A stretch of DNA of 10,407 nt from JAHRAH01 sp051009015. GTDB taxonomy: Bacteria; Pseudomonadota; Gammaproteobacteria; Tethybacterales; Persebacteraceae. Location of the stretch: NCBI GenBank assembly GCA_051009015.1, contig JBPCWZ010000045.1:1-10407 (forward strand), read 5' to 3'. The notes under the pieces are model-generated. The model was given only the letters and a program-made list of their open reading frames with translations, did not search any database and was not told the DNA's origin. Below, in pieces: positions 1 through 7,674 of this stretch; within the stretch, counting starts at the first letter, position 1, and each line of letters starts with the position of its first letter. Made by a program: the position numbers and the translations under genes.

Positions 1-86
1 GATACGGCGAAGGCAGCGCCATCGCCCTCTTCCTGCTCGGCGCAAACAAAATCCGCGTCAAAAACATGCTGAGACCACTGGAATAA
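1..86 (+). CDS. C-terminal fragment of an unidentified protein (5' end outside window)
   Basis: An open frame runs from the left edge to a TAA at 84-86, giving 27 residues that begin YGEGSAIALFLLG and end LRPLE. It is the only plus-strand gene end here and converges on the restriction-modification gene. The pattern Y-G-x-G-[SA]...LG..KIR faintly recalls the C-terminal part of GTP cyclohydrolase II domains (ribA or ribBA), but my remembered alignment needs a one-residue insertion and the tail does not match. I therefore do not assign a function. It is judged real because it is an in-frame tail with hydrophobic and charged residues typical of a folded protein end and is followed by a hairpin. 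This remains an inference from a very short piece. Confidence 0.45.
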   Translation, partial: YGEGSAIALFLLGANKIRVKNMLRPLE

Positions 87-104
87 CCCCCAGCCCAAAA
101 GCCC

Positions 105-138
105 CGCCCCGGCAAAACAAAAGATAACATCCGGGGCG
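105..138. terminator. Possible terminator hairpin between convergent genes
   Basis: A perfect 8-base inverted repeat (CGCCCCGG at 105-112, CCGGGGCG at 131-138) encloses an 18-base loop, midway between the plus-strand stop at 86 and the minus-strand stop at 162. Read on the minus strand the stem is followed by GGGCTTTT. On the plus strand only a short CTTT follows. The position between converging genes fits a shared terminator, but the U-tracts are poor and the loop is long, so efficient intrinsic termination is uncertain. Confidence 0.4.
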
Positions 139-161
139 CGCTTTCGCCGCCAAATAATCGG

Positions 162-3100
162 CTAATCGTCTATTTCGCCAATTTTGGCGATGGTGAAGGC
201 GATGGCGTTGGCGGCTTTTTCTATTGTGTCGACTTCGTCCGGCGACAACTTCCGCCCCTTGCGGGATTTTAGATATTTGTCCAGCGGTTTGTAGCCGCCG
301 ATTTGGAAGTTGAAAACTTCCGGCGGTATGGGCGCGAAGTATTGGTCTTTGTTGAAATACAAACAGGCGGCATTTTCGTCATAGCGCACTTTGTCCACTT
401 GATTGGAAATGCCGCTACCGCGCAACTCGCCATATTCGCTGCCGCAGTTTGCGCGCAACAAATGTGCATTGATTAACTCATTGCCAATGGCGGCGAGTCG
501 TTTGAACTTGTCATTACTTTCGGGGAATGGAATGCGCGGAAAGTCGGTGCGCAAAAAGTCGGCATAACGATGCCGGTAATCGGGCGAGTGCAAAACAGCA
601 TAAATGCAACCGAGTATATCTTCCGGCGTGTGCGCTTCGCCATAGCGCTCGTCAATCCACCGCCGGAATTTGGCGGTGAAGTTTTCGCTCATCGCGGAGC
701 CGTTCATTTCGCCATCGCACAAACGCAACGGAAACAAATATGTGATGGAAGTTGAGTCAGTCCCGCAATGCCCGTCGACAATGTCGTTAACGACATGCAC
801 CGAAAGAGGCGCAACGCCTTGTTGCCGGCTTAATAACAAGCCGATGTTTCTTTCTTTTAGCATGTGGCGCATAATCCGCCCACGCGGTCTGCAGTGAAAC
901 CCGCGCGAGTTGCCAGTGTAATAAGTAAAGCGGAAATCAAAAGGGCGGTAAGCAATCCGGCGGATGCCCCCGCCACCTTTGGCGGACAAATCATTTTGCG
1001 CGCAAACCACCCCCCAATCGCGCGTATCCGGCGGCAGATTAAAATGCTCCCGCGCTTCTTCCGGCGGCATGCCCGAAAATGCTTTTATGCACTCCCGCAT
1101 TTCGGTTTCGCTGAATGCAATTGTCAATTTGTCGCGTGCGGTCAAAAGCCCCGCGCTTGACGCCGCAAAGATATCCCTTACGGGGTAAAAAGTGCCGTTT
1201 TTCTTTTCCGCCCGCTTGTCGCGGGGAACAAAAAGATAAAACGGCGCGGCGGGGGTTAGTTTCCGCCAATTAGCGGAGCCAATGTTTTGCGCCGCGCATT
1301 CCTCGTATTTCTTTTTTCGCGCCCCCCACAAGTCGGCATGAAAAACGCCCTTTTCTTTTGCCGCCGAATTCTTAACCAGCAAACTGACGGCGACGCCCTG
1401 CTGAATGTCAAAGACATTTTCGTCCTTGCCGCCGTCCGGCGCTTTCTCTTTCTTTTTGGAGTTGCCGTGCAAGTCCAAAAAATAAAGCGCGTCAAAAGTT
1501 TTCATTAAACTTTGGCGCATGCCGCGAAAAGTCGGATTGTCCAAAAACCCATGATTGGTAATAACGGCAACAATGCCGCGCGGCACCATGTCCATTTTGT
1601 GCTGGGCAAAACGGATAAATTTAACATAATCATCCTGCAGCCACTTGGGGTTTTTTTCGTCCAGCGGTTCGCCGTCAATTTCATAATAACTGCCGCCAAC
1701 ATTTTTGCCGTCGTCAATGCCGTGCAACAAGCCGCCTATCCAAGTGTGGCGGGTGTCCTTTACCCGCTTGCCCTTAATCTTTTTGTGGTCGCGATAATAA
1801 TGCTCTTCGCTTTTGTTTTGCGAATGCCCCGAATACGGCGGATTGCCGACAATGACCAGCACCCGCTTATCCTTGACCTCCTGCGCCGCCTTTGCCTCGC
1901 GGGCAAGGGAGGGCATTAGCGAAAGTTCAATTTGTTTGTCAAGTTTTTCCAGCGTGTTCGCCAGATATATTTTTATGCTTTCGCCGTCTTGCAACGCAAT
2001 GCCGTTATCCGTCAAAAAGCGCGACAACTTCAAATGCGATATGACATACGCCGATGCCATCATCTCAAAGCCGTAAAAGTTTGGCAGGAAATTCCCGCGC
2101 GCCAGCATATTAACCTTCGCTTTGTCTTTGCCATCAAACAGCAGGCGCGCCATTTCCAGCATAAAAGTGCCGGTGCCGGCGGCAAAATCCAAAGCGGTAA
2201 CTTTTCTCTCCGCCAAACCTTTCGGCATATTAAAATCGCGCCGCAACAAATCATCCGCCGCCCGCACAATAAAACGCACAACCGGCGGCGGCGTGTAATA
2301 CACCCCGCGGCTTTCGCGCAGTTTGGGGTCGTATTCCGCCAAAAATGTTTCGTAAAAATTAATATAAGGGTCATCGCCTTCGCCAATGCCTTTTTTATAA
2401 GACATCGTTTCGGCAATTGCCGCCTCGTCCATTCCGTTAATGGTCGCCAAAATGTCGCCGATAATCCAGCGGATATCCCTATATTGGTTGTCCGCCAACT
2501 CCGCCAAAAAAACGGCTATTTCGCGAATGACGGCAAAGTTTTCCGGTATGCGCTCGCGCACATTTGCCAAAGTCAATTTTTCACCGGCGGGCGAATTCAG
2601 TTTTGCCATCAGCAAACTGTATATTAGCGTCTGCGCGAAAAAATCGGCAAAACGCGGGAAGTTTAAATCGCGGTCAAGCATTCTGCGAAACTCGCCCAGC
2701 AATCCATGCAAGCGCGATTGTTCATTGTCTTCGTGCATTGCCAAACCCTCGCGCAATATCACGCAACGCCGCGCCAATGTTTCCGCCAGTTGCTTGGAGT
2801 CCGCAACCTTTTCCGGCGGCGTCATCATAAACCGCCGCAGCACTTCGGCAAACTCTTCGCGCTTGCGCTTGTCGGGTTTGGAAGTCAATAATATATCAGC
2901 GGTGATTTTGCCATCGCGAAAATGCATCCAGCGAAAAGAATCCGTCAGCAGTATGTTTTCCGACAAGGCGCGGTATTTTTCCACTTGCGCTTTTGTCGTT
3001 TTCTTTTGCAAATCCGCCCCCGGCTTTTTGCATTCCACATAACCGACAACGCCGCCGCCTTTGGCGGATATCAAAAAATCCGGCGCGCCCAAATCTTTCG

Positions 3101-3266
3101 TCCGTTCCGGCTCGTGCGTAATATCAACATCCGCGCAAAACTCCGCCGCCGCCTTTTCCATCATCCGCTCTATCGGCGTCCGATAAGATACCTCGGTATT
3201 GCCGCCCGCCGCCCTTTTTTCGCCGATATCGTCAATATACCTGCTCAGCCAATGTTTCGCCGCCAT
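162..3266 (-). CDS. Single-chain restriction-modification enzyme (type IIG / type ISP-like), adenine methyltransferase plus PD-(D/E)XK nuclease
   Basis: This 1034-residue protein should both cut and N6-adenine-methylate DNA, protecting the cell from foreign DNA. Visible domains in order: an N-terminal nuclease with D63 and E78-x-K80 (GAPDFLI ... YVECKK); a helical linker at about 150-310; an N6-adenine methyltransferase with motif X-like GVYYTPPPVVRF (321-332), SAM-binding DFAAGTGTF (360-368) and catalytic NPPY (475-478); then a target-recognition region. The recognition region has SRQQG (813-817), FPLRL (845-849), YAVLHSPDYR (889-898) and FNFQIGGYKPLDKYLK (985-1000), all typical of type ISP C-terminal specificity domains. 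The usual ISP helicase is absent (ISP enzymes are about 1500 or more residues), so the layout is like a type IIG enzyme. It starts 7 bases after gltX, with no Shine-Dalgarno but a TATAAT just upstream. Some sampled lines are much poorer in G+C than gltX, which fits acquisition. The recognition sequence cannot be predicted. Confidence 0.93.
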   Translation of the reverse strand: MAAKHWLSRYIDDIGEKRAAGGNTEVSYRTPIERMMEKAAAEFCADVDITHEPERTKDLGAPDFLISAKGGGVVGYVECKKPGADLQKKTTKAQVEKYRALSENILLTDSFRWMHFRDGKITADILLTSKPDKRKREEFAEVLRRFMMTPPEKVADSKQLAETLARRCVILREGLAMHEDNEQSRLHGLLGEFRRMLDRDLNFPRFADFFAQTLIYSLLMAKLNSPAGEKLTLANVRERIPENFAVIREIAVFLAELADNQYRDIRWIIGDILATINGMDEAAIAETMSYKKGIGEGDDPYINFYETFLAEYDPKLRESRGVYYTPPPVVRFIVRAADDLLRRDFNMPKGLAERKVTALDFAAGTGTFMLEMARLLFDGKDKAKVNMLARGNFLPNFYGFEMMASAYVISHLKLSRFLTDNGIALQDGESIKIYLANTLEKLDKQIELSLMPSLAREAKAAQEVKDKRVLVIVGNPPYSGHSQNKSEEHYYRDHKKIKGKRVKDTRHTWIGGLLHGIDDGKNVGGSYYEIDGEPLDEKNPKWLQDDYVKFIRFAQHKMDMVPRGIVAVITNHGFLDNPTFRGMRQSLMKTFDALYFLDLHGNSKKKEKAPDGGKDENVFDIQQGVAVSLLVKNSAAKEKGVFHADLWGARKKKYEECAAQNIGSANWRKLTPAAPFYLFVPRDKRAEKKNGTFYPVRDIFAASSAGLLTARDKLTIAFSETEMRECIKAFSGMPPEEAREHFNLPPDTRDWGVVCAQNDLSAKGGGGIRRIAYRPFDFRFTYYTGNSRGFHCRPRGRIMRHMLKERNIGLLLSRQQGVAPLSVHVVNDIVDGHCGTDSTSITYLFPLRLCDGEMNGSAMSENFTAKFRRWIDERYGEAHTPEDILGCIYAVLHSPDYRHRYADFLRTDFPRIPFPESNDKFKRLAAIGNELINAHLLRANCGSEYGELRGSGISNQVDKVRYDENAACLYFNKDQYFAPIPPEVFNFQIGGYKPLDKYLKSRKGRKLSPDEVDTIEKAANAIAFTIAKIGEIDD

Positions 3267-3272
3267 CTGTGC

Positions 3273-3278
3273 ATTATA
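3273..3278 (-). promoter_or_regulatory. Candidate -10 element before the restriction-modification gene
   Basis: The minus strand reads TATAAT, then GCACAG, then the ATG at 3266. The hexamer overlaps the gltX stop codon. A start site about seven bases downstream would fall on or next to the ATG, giving a leaderless message. I see no good -35 element at 16-18 bases, and part of the hexamer is fixed by the Leu-stop codons of gltX, so chance is possible. Confidence 0.35.
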
Positions 3279-4722
3279 GCGCAGTTGTCGCCAAGCGGGC
3301 GAGGGTTTCGGGTTTGGTTAGGAGGGCGGCGGTTTTTGCTATGTCGGGGGATTGGGTTGTGCCGGTTAGTATTATGCGCAGGGGCATTGCCAGCGCCGGG
3401 AATTTCAGGTTGGCGACTTTTGCCGTTGTTTGGATTATCTCCTTAATCGCCGCCGCCGTCCAATCTTTTTCCGGCAGGTCTGCCAGCGCATCCGTCAATG
3501 TCGCAAAGGCGGGCGGCGGCGGGTGTTGCGTCAGCAGTTTGTCAATGTCTTCTTTTTGCGGGCGGGTGCGGAAGAAATGCGTTTGATTTATTATGTCCGC
3601 CAGCGTTTCGGCGCGCGGCAGGGTTAGTGCCGCCGCCGCCGGGCTTATTGTTATGCGCTTTTCGTCTTTTGGCGTATTTGCCGCCGCATATTTTGTTGCC
3701 ATCATCGCCGCTTGTTCGGGCGGCAGTTTTCGCAGGTGTTCGCGGTTTAGCCATTTTAGTTTTTCGGGGTTGTGCCTTGCCGGCGAGGGGCTTATCGCCG
3801 CCAGCGAAAACTTGTCAAGCAAAAAACGCATGTCAAACATTTCGGCATCGCCCGCCGCCCATGACAATCTTGCCAGATAGTTAACAACCGCCGAAGGCAA
3901 ATAACCATTAGCCCGCAGTTCACTAATGCCCGCGCCGATGGCGCGCTTGGACATTCTTGCATAAACAACTCCCCCCGCCTGTTCGGCAAGCGGGTCGTCT
4001 TCTTTGTTAAGTGCCATCATAATCATCGGCATGTGGGCGAAAACCGGCGGCGGTTTGCCCAGCGCGGCAAAAAGTTGCAGTTGCCGGTGTGTGTTTATCA
4101 GATGGTCATCGCCGCGAATGACATGCGTAATGTTGCCGCTAATGTCATCAACGACATTTGCCAGATTGTAAGTCGGCGCGCCGTCCGCGCGCAAAATAAC
4201 AAAATCATCCAACTCCGCCCTTGCCGCGCGCATCTCCCCTTTGACGGCGTCAATAAAAACGCTTTCGCCGTCCAATGGTGTTTTCAACCGCAAAGCCGGT
4301 TTGATATCCGGCGGCGGTTTGCAAGTCGCATCGCGCCATCTGCGGTCGTATCTTGGGCTTTCGCCGCGCGATAGTTGTTGTTTGCGCATGTCCGCAAGTT
4401 GTTCGGGAGTGCAGTAGCATTGATACGCCGCCCCCGATTCCAGCAGTGTTTTCGCCGCTTGCCGGTGCTTGTCGGCATTGTCGCTTTGCTTTGCCTCTTC
4501 ATCCCACTGCAAGCCCAGCCATTGCAGGTCTTGCCGGATGGCATCAACATACTCCTGTTTGCTGCGGGCGGTATCGGTGTCTTCAAAGCGCAAAACAAAC
4601 GCCCCGCCGTTTTGGCGGGCAAAAAGCCAATTGAAAAGCGCCGTGCGCGCACCCCCCAAATGCAAATGCCCGGTCGGGCTGGGGGCAAAACGCGCGCGAA
4701 TAAGGGGTGTTGTTTTTGACAT
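3274..4722 (-). CDS. gltX: Glutamyl-tRNA synthetase (class I)
   Basis: It charges tRNA-Glu with glutamate in the cytoplasm, using ATP. The chosen start gives 482 residues (MSKTTPLIRARFAPSPTG), preceded by AGGAG at 4733-4737. An in-frame ATG eight codons earlier (4746) lies upstream of that ribosome site and is less likely. Class I signatures are the HIGH-type HLGG at 21-24 inside PSPTGHLHLGG and the KMSKS-type RMSKR at 256-260. FEDTDTARS, YNLANVVDD, VIRGDDHL and GYLPSAVVNYLARL are typical of GluRS. Two oddities: the segment between MPMI and MSKR is about 15 residues longer than in E. coli GluRS as I recall it, and the His-Gly after SKR is replaced by Ala-Ile. The E. coli zinc ligands are only half kept (CYC at 102-104; the later Cys and His are Trp129 and Asp131). 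It lies 41 bases after serS. Whether it is discriminating cannot be told by eye. Confidence 0.95.
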   Translation of the reverse strand: MSKTTPLIRARFAPSPTGHLHLGGARTALFNWLFARQNGGAFVLRFEDTDTARSKQEYVDAIRQDLQWLGLQWDEEAKQSDNADKHRQAAKTLLESGAAYQCYCTPEQLADMRKQQLSRGESPRYDRRWRDATCKPPPDIKPALRLKTPLDGESVFIDAVKGEMRAARAELDDFVILRADGAPTYNLANVVDDISGNITHVIRGDDHLINTHRQLQLFAALGKPPPVFAHMPMIMMALNKEDDPLAEQAGGVVYARMSKRAIGAGISELRANGYLPSAVVNYLARLSWAAGDAEMFDMRFLLDKFSLAAISPSPARHNPEKLKWLNREHLRKLPPEQAAMMATKYAAANTPKDEKRITISPAAAALTLPRAETLADIINQTHFFRTRPQKEDIDKLLTQHPPPPAFATLTDALADLPEKDWTAAAIKEIIQTTAKVANLKFPALAMPLRIILTGTTQSPDIAKTAALLTKPETLARLATTAL

Positions 4723-4732
4723 TTTATTAATG

Positions 4733-4737
4733 CTCCT
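4733..4737 (-). promoter_or_regulatory. Shine-Dalgarno site that sets the gltX start
   Basis: The minus strand reads AGGAG followed by ten bases and then the ATG at 4722. The site lies inside the frame opened by the upstream ATG at 4746, which has no such site, so it supports the shorter GltX. Confidence 0.6.
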
Positions 4738-4763
4738 GTCGGGCATTTTTTCCGGCTTTTTGT

Positions 4764-6044
4764 TTATGCTTTGCGGATAACCGGCATATTGCGCATATAC
4801 GGGCGCAAAACTTCCGGCACGACAATGCCGCCGTCCGCCTGCTGATAGTTTTCCATTACCGCTATCAACGCCCGCCCGACTGCGACTCCGGAGCCGTTAA
4901 GAGTGTGCATATAACGAATTTTGCCGTCCCTGCCGCGGCATCTTGCCATCATCCGCCGCGCCTGAAAATCCAGACAATTACTGCACGATGATATCTCCCG
5001 ATAAGCGTTTTGCCCCGGCAGCCACACTTCCAAATCGTAAGTTTTGGAGGCGGCAAAGCCGGTATCTCCGGCGCACAAAGTAATGACGCGGTAGGGCAGT
5101 TGCAAAAGTCGCAAAACTTTTTCGGCGTGCGCCGTCATCTCCCCGTGGCTGCGGTTTGAATCATCGGGGGAAGTCAAATGCACAAGTTCCACTTTGTCAA
5201 ACTGATGCTGGCGCAACATCCCCCGCGTGTCTTTGCCGTAAGCCCCCGCCTCGCGCCGAAAACACGGGGTATGGGCGACAATGCGCATCGGCAAATCACT
5301 CTCGTTAATAATCCGCTCCCGCGCCAGATTGGTCGCCGATACTTCCGCCGTTGGTATCATATAAAGTTTGTCGCGTTCGGCATAAAACAAATCATCGGCA
5401 AACTTCGGCAGTTGCCCGGTGCCATAAAGCGCGTTCGGATTGGCAAGCATCGGCAGATACATTTCGCGGTAGTTGTGTTCTCCGGTGTGCAAATCCATCA
5501 TCCACTGCGCCAGCGCCCGGTGCATTTTTGCCAATGCGCCGCCGAGAATGACAAAACGCGCCGATGCTATCTTTGCCGCCTGTTCAAAATCCGCCATTGC
5601 CAAACCCGCGCCGATGGCGGTATGGTCTTGTGCGGCAAAATCAAAAGCCGGAATATCGCCATATCGCCGCTCTTCGCGGTTGTCTTTTTCGTCCTTGCCG
5701 TCCGGCACCGATTCTTGCAGCAAATTCGGCAACTCGCGCAGTATATTCATCTCGGCATCGTGCGCTTTATTAAAATCGCCTTCGGCTTTTTGCACTTCAT
5801 CGCCGAGTGTCGCGGCGTTTTTTGCCATGTCGGCGGCGGCGGCATTGTCGCCTTTGGCTTTGGCGATGCCGATTTGTTTGGATATGTCGTTTCGTTTGGC
5901 GCGCAAAGTATCGCGCGCCGTTTGTGTTTTGTGGCGGCGGTCTGCCGCTTTTTGGTATCCGGCTTCTTGCAGGTTTATGCCGCGCCGCAGGAGGTTGGCG
6001 GCGACTGCGTCAAAATCATTTCGCAACAGCGCCGGGTCTATCAT
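4764..6044 (-). CDS. serS: Seryl-tRNA synthetase (class II)
   Basis: It charges tRNA-Ser (and tRNA-Sec where present) with serine in the cytoplasm. The 426 residues match the usual bacterial length of about 430. Residues 1-110 form the N-terminal helical arm, rich in Lys, Ala, Glu and Asp, that grips the long variable arm of tRNA-Ser. The class II core follows: TAEV (232-235), motif 2 with FRREAGAYGKDTRGMLRQHQ (262-281), and motif 3 with NGSGVAVGRALIAVMENYQQ (383-402), ending VVPEVLRPYM. All are near-identical to proteobacterial SerS as I know it. The ATG follows the stop of the ABC ATPase gene by three bases, with GGGAT a few bases upstream as a weak ribosome site, so the two genes are surely co-transcribed. 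I see no T-box or other leader control. Confidence 0.97.
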   Translation of the reverse strand: MIDPALLRNDFDAVAANLLRRGINLQEAGYQKAADRRHKTQTARDTLRAKRNDISKQIGIAKAKGDNAAAADMAKNAATLGDEVQKAEGDFNKAHDAEMNILRELPNLLQESVPDGKDEKDNREERRYGDIPAFDFAAQDHTAIGAGLAMADFEQAAKIASARFVILGGALAKMHRALAQWMMDLHTGEHNYREMYLPMLANPNALYGTGQLPKFADDLFYAERDKLYMIPTAEVSATNLARERIINESDLPMRIVAHTPCFRREAGAYGKDTRGMLRQHQFDKVELVHLTSPDDSNRSHGEMTAHAEKVLRLLQLPYRVITLCAGDTGFAASKTYDLEVWLPGQNAYREISSCSNCLDFQARRMMARCRGRDGKIRYMHTLNGSGVAVGRALIAVMENYQQADGGIVVPEVLRPYMRNMPVIRKA

Positions 6045-6047
6045 TTT

Positions 6048-6779
6048 TTATCCCGCTTTGGGCCGGGTGATAGCGGCGAGATAGGCGTCTTCCAGAGTGT
6101 CGGCGGCAAAGGCGGCGCGCATGTCGGCAGGTTTGCCTTCATAACAAATATTGCCGTCGTGCAAAACCGCAACGCGCTCGCACATTTCGTCAATGTCGGC
6201 AAGGGCGTGCGAAGTAAAAAAGATGGTCGCCCCGCGCGCTTTCAGTTCGTTCAACCGCCGCTTGACAAGCGCGCGGGCTTTGGGGTCCAGCCCGCTCATC
6301 GGCTCGTCAAAAACATAAAAATCGCGACCGGCAAGAAAACACGCCGCCAAACCAATCTTTTGCGTCATCCCCTTGGAAAAAGAGCGCACCGGTTTGTTCA
6401 GCGCGGCGGGCGCCATATCCAGAGATTCCAGCATTTCCGCCGCCGCTTTTTGTTCAAAATCCGCGCCTTGCAGTTTCATCATCATCCGCAAAAACTGCCC
6501 GCCGCTCAGATAATACGGCGGGATAAAACGCTCCGGCAAAAACGCCAGCCGCATGCGCGCCTCGCGCCGCCGGGCGGAAATGCCAAAAAAACGAATGTCG
6601 CCGCGCTCGTAGTGAATGAAGTTCAGCGCGCATTTGAGCAGTGTGCTTTTGCCCGCGCCGTTCGCCCCGGCAAAGCCGAAAGAACAGCCGGCATCAACCC
6701 GCAAGTTGACGCCGCGCAAAACAGGCGCGCCCGCATACGACTTGTGCAAATCGCTGACAACAAACGCCGCTTCCGTCAT
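6048..6779 (-). CDS. ABC transporter ATP-binding protein (ABC-2 / CcmA-like exporter ATPase)
   Basis: It is the cytoplasmic ATPase subunit of an ABC exporter. The 243 residues carry Walker A GANGAGKST (38-46), the signature SFSKGMTQK (133-141), Walker B FYVFDEP (154-160) with the D-loop SGLD, and the switch His191 in FTSHAL. The Q-loop position reads AFLPERF, a variant common in ABC-2 ATPases. The C-terminal TLEDAYLAAI is also typical of that family. Substrate is unknown. No membrane permease gene adjoins it (gph upstream, serS downstream), so its partner must be encoded elsewhere. It begins 14 bases after the gph stop. No Shine-Dalgarno is visible (AATAAAAACC before the ATG), and a TAGAAT lies eight bases before the start. 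Confidence 0.93.
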   Translation of the reverse strand: MTEAAFVVSDLHKSYAGAPVLRGVNLRVDAGCSFGFAGANGAGKSTLLKCALNFIHYERGDIRFFGISARRREARMRLAFLPERFIPPYYLSGGQFLRMMMKLQGADFEQKAAAEMLESLDMAPAALNKPVRSFSKGMTQKIGLAACFLAGRDFYVFDEPMSGLDPKARALVKRRLNELKARGATIFFTSHALADIDEMCERVAVLHDGNICYEGKPADMRAAFAADTLEDAYLAAITRPKAG

Positions 6780-6787
6780 TGGTTTTT

Positions 6788-6793
6788 ATTCTA
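6788..6793 (-). promoter_or_regulatory. Candidate -10 element before the ABC ATPase gene
   Basis: The minus strand reads TAGAAT directly after the gph stop codon, then eight bases, then the ATG at 6779. No good -35 was found. It is listed because two other starts in the window have the same layout. Alone the evidence is weak. Confidence 0.22.
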
Positions 6794-7474
6794 CTATAAA
6801 GTCAAAGGCGCATTACCGCCCGCCAGCAAAGGCACGACATCGGCAAACTTGTCCAGCACGCAGGCGGCATTTGGCAAATCGCCATTTCGGTGATAGCCGT
6901 AGCGGACAACGGCAAACTTGCACCCCGCCGCCTTCGCCGCTTTGGCATCCGCCGCCGAATCGCCAATCATCCAGGTATGATGCACATCCGCCCCGAGGGT
7001 TTTGACGGCGGCAAGCAGCGGGGCGGCATTTGGCTTTTTGACCGGCAAAGTATCGCCGCTGACAACGGCGGCAAAAAAAGGCGACAATCCGCTTTCGCGC
7101 AACAGCGGCGCGGAAAACACCGCCGGTTTGTTGGTAACGCAAGCCATCGCCACCCCCTTGTTTTGCAAAACCCGCAAAGCATCGCGCACGCCGTCATAAC
7201 AAAGCAGCCGCGCCGTGCATTCCCGGGCGTAATGCTCGTACATCAATGTTTCCGCCCGCCGCAAAACATCGCCGCGCGGCTCGCCCCACCATTGGCGGGT
7301 CAGGGCGCGCTTGACAAAACGCACAACGCCGTCGCCGATATAACCGCGCGCCGCATCAAAAGCCAAAGGCGGCATGTGCAGGTCTTTCAACATAGCAGAT
7401 GCCGCCGCGTGAATGTCGGGCGCGGTATCTATTAAAGTGCCGTCCAAATCAAAAAGCGCGGCGGTCATCGGCAT
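6794..7474 (-). CDS. gph: Phosphoglycolate phosphatase-like HAD hydrolase
   Basis: A cytoplasmic HAD-superfamily phosphatase, most likely removing 2-phosphoglycolate. From the chosen start it has 226 residues, near the usual Gph length. HAD motifs are FDLDGTL (8-14, nucleophile Asp9 and acid/base Asp11), TNK (115-117), KKP (146-148) and GDSAAD (171-176). An alpha-helical cap (about 16-95) has the Gph-type GYIGDGV at 44-50. The frame stays open upstream to 7579, but that extension reads WIPACAGMT, the translation of the palindromic repeat at 7551-7570, so it is not protein. Two starts are possible, 7474 (MPM) and 7468; 7474 lies seven bases after a TATAAT. Its neighbour in many proteobacteria is rpe, here separated by an accessory block. 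It opens the gph-ABC-serS-gltX operon. Substrate specificity rests on family resemblance only. Confidence 0.88.
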   Translation of the reverse strand: MPMTAALFDLDGTLIDTAPDIHAAASAMLKDLHMPPLAFDAARGYIGDGVVRFVKRALTRQWWGEPRGDVLRRAETLMYEHYARECTARLLCYDGVRDALRVLQNKGVAMACVTNKPAVFSAPLLRESGLSPFFAAVVSGDTLPVKKPNAAPLLAAVKTLGADVHHTWMIGDSAADAKAAKAAGCKFAVVRYGYHRNGDLPNAACVLDKFADVVPLLAGGNAPLTL

Positions 7475-7481
7475 AACAATG

Positions 7482-7487
7482 ATTATA
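7482..7487 (-). promoter_or_regulatory. Candidate -10 element of gph, close to the start codon
   Basis: The minus strand reads TATAAT, then CATTGTT, then ATGCCGATG. The expected start site is at or beside the first ATG (7474), so the message may have no leader. No Shine-Dalgarno is present between the hexamer and the start. A convincing -35 is missing: TTGTCA at 7510-7515 is 22 bases away, too far. This would be the promoter of the downstream synthetase operon. Confidence 0.4.
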
Positions 7488-7550
7488 AACCCGACAGGCG
7501 GGGCGGCGATGACAAAAGGCGAGCGGTTTTTTCCGCCCTTCTCTTTCGTC

Positions 7551-7570
7551 ATTCCCGCGCAGGCGGGAAT
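7551..7570 (+). repeat. dRS3-like palindrome, copy 1
   Basis: ATTCCC, eight bases (GCGCAGGC), GGGAAT. It forms an 8-base stem with a 4-base loop. The flanks are CGTC on the left and CCAA on the right, which define the orientation used for the other copies. Confidence 0.8.
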
Positions 7571-7575
7571 CCAAC

Positions 7576-7598
7576 ACATTGACGCAAAGCGTCAATGT
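7576..7598. repeat. Perfect 10-base-stem hairpin inside the element
   Basis: ACATTGACGC and its exact complement are separated by AAA. The stem is perfect and lies six bases inside copy 1. No U-tract follows on either strand, so it is not a standard terminator. Confidence 0.7.
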
Positions 7599-7648
7599 CC
7601 GCCCGCCCGGACAAGCATAAACAACCGCCAAAGACAACCTGACAAAGT

Positions 7649-7668
7649 GCCGCCGCAATGGCGGCGGC
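7649..7668. repeat. Seven-base G+C hairpin inside the element
   Basis: GCCGCCG (7649-7655) and CGGCGGC (7662-7668) pair perfectly around CAATGG, just inside the second arm of the element. The stretch is G+C rich, and such pairs arise easily by chance in this genome. Confidence 0.45.
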
Positions 7669-7674
7669 GTTTGG

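Noticed and set aside
4723..4746. Upstream ATG at 4746 as the gltX start
   Set aside because: The AGGAG lies between this ATG and the next one, and the extra eight residues are not family-like.
5178..6893. Long plus-strand open frame of 571 residues
   Set aside because: It lies antisense to serS and the ABC ATPase, which are certain. The product is His- and Arg-rich without motifs. It is a shadow of G+C-rich codon use.
7475..7579. N-terminal extension of Gph
   Set aside because: It translates the palindromic repeat (WIPACAGMT) and non-conserved residues. The HAD motif begins properly a few residues after 7474.
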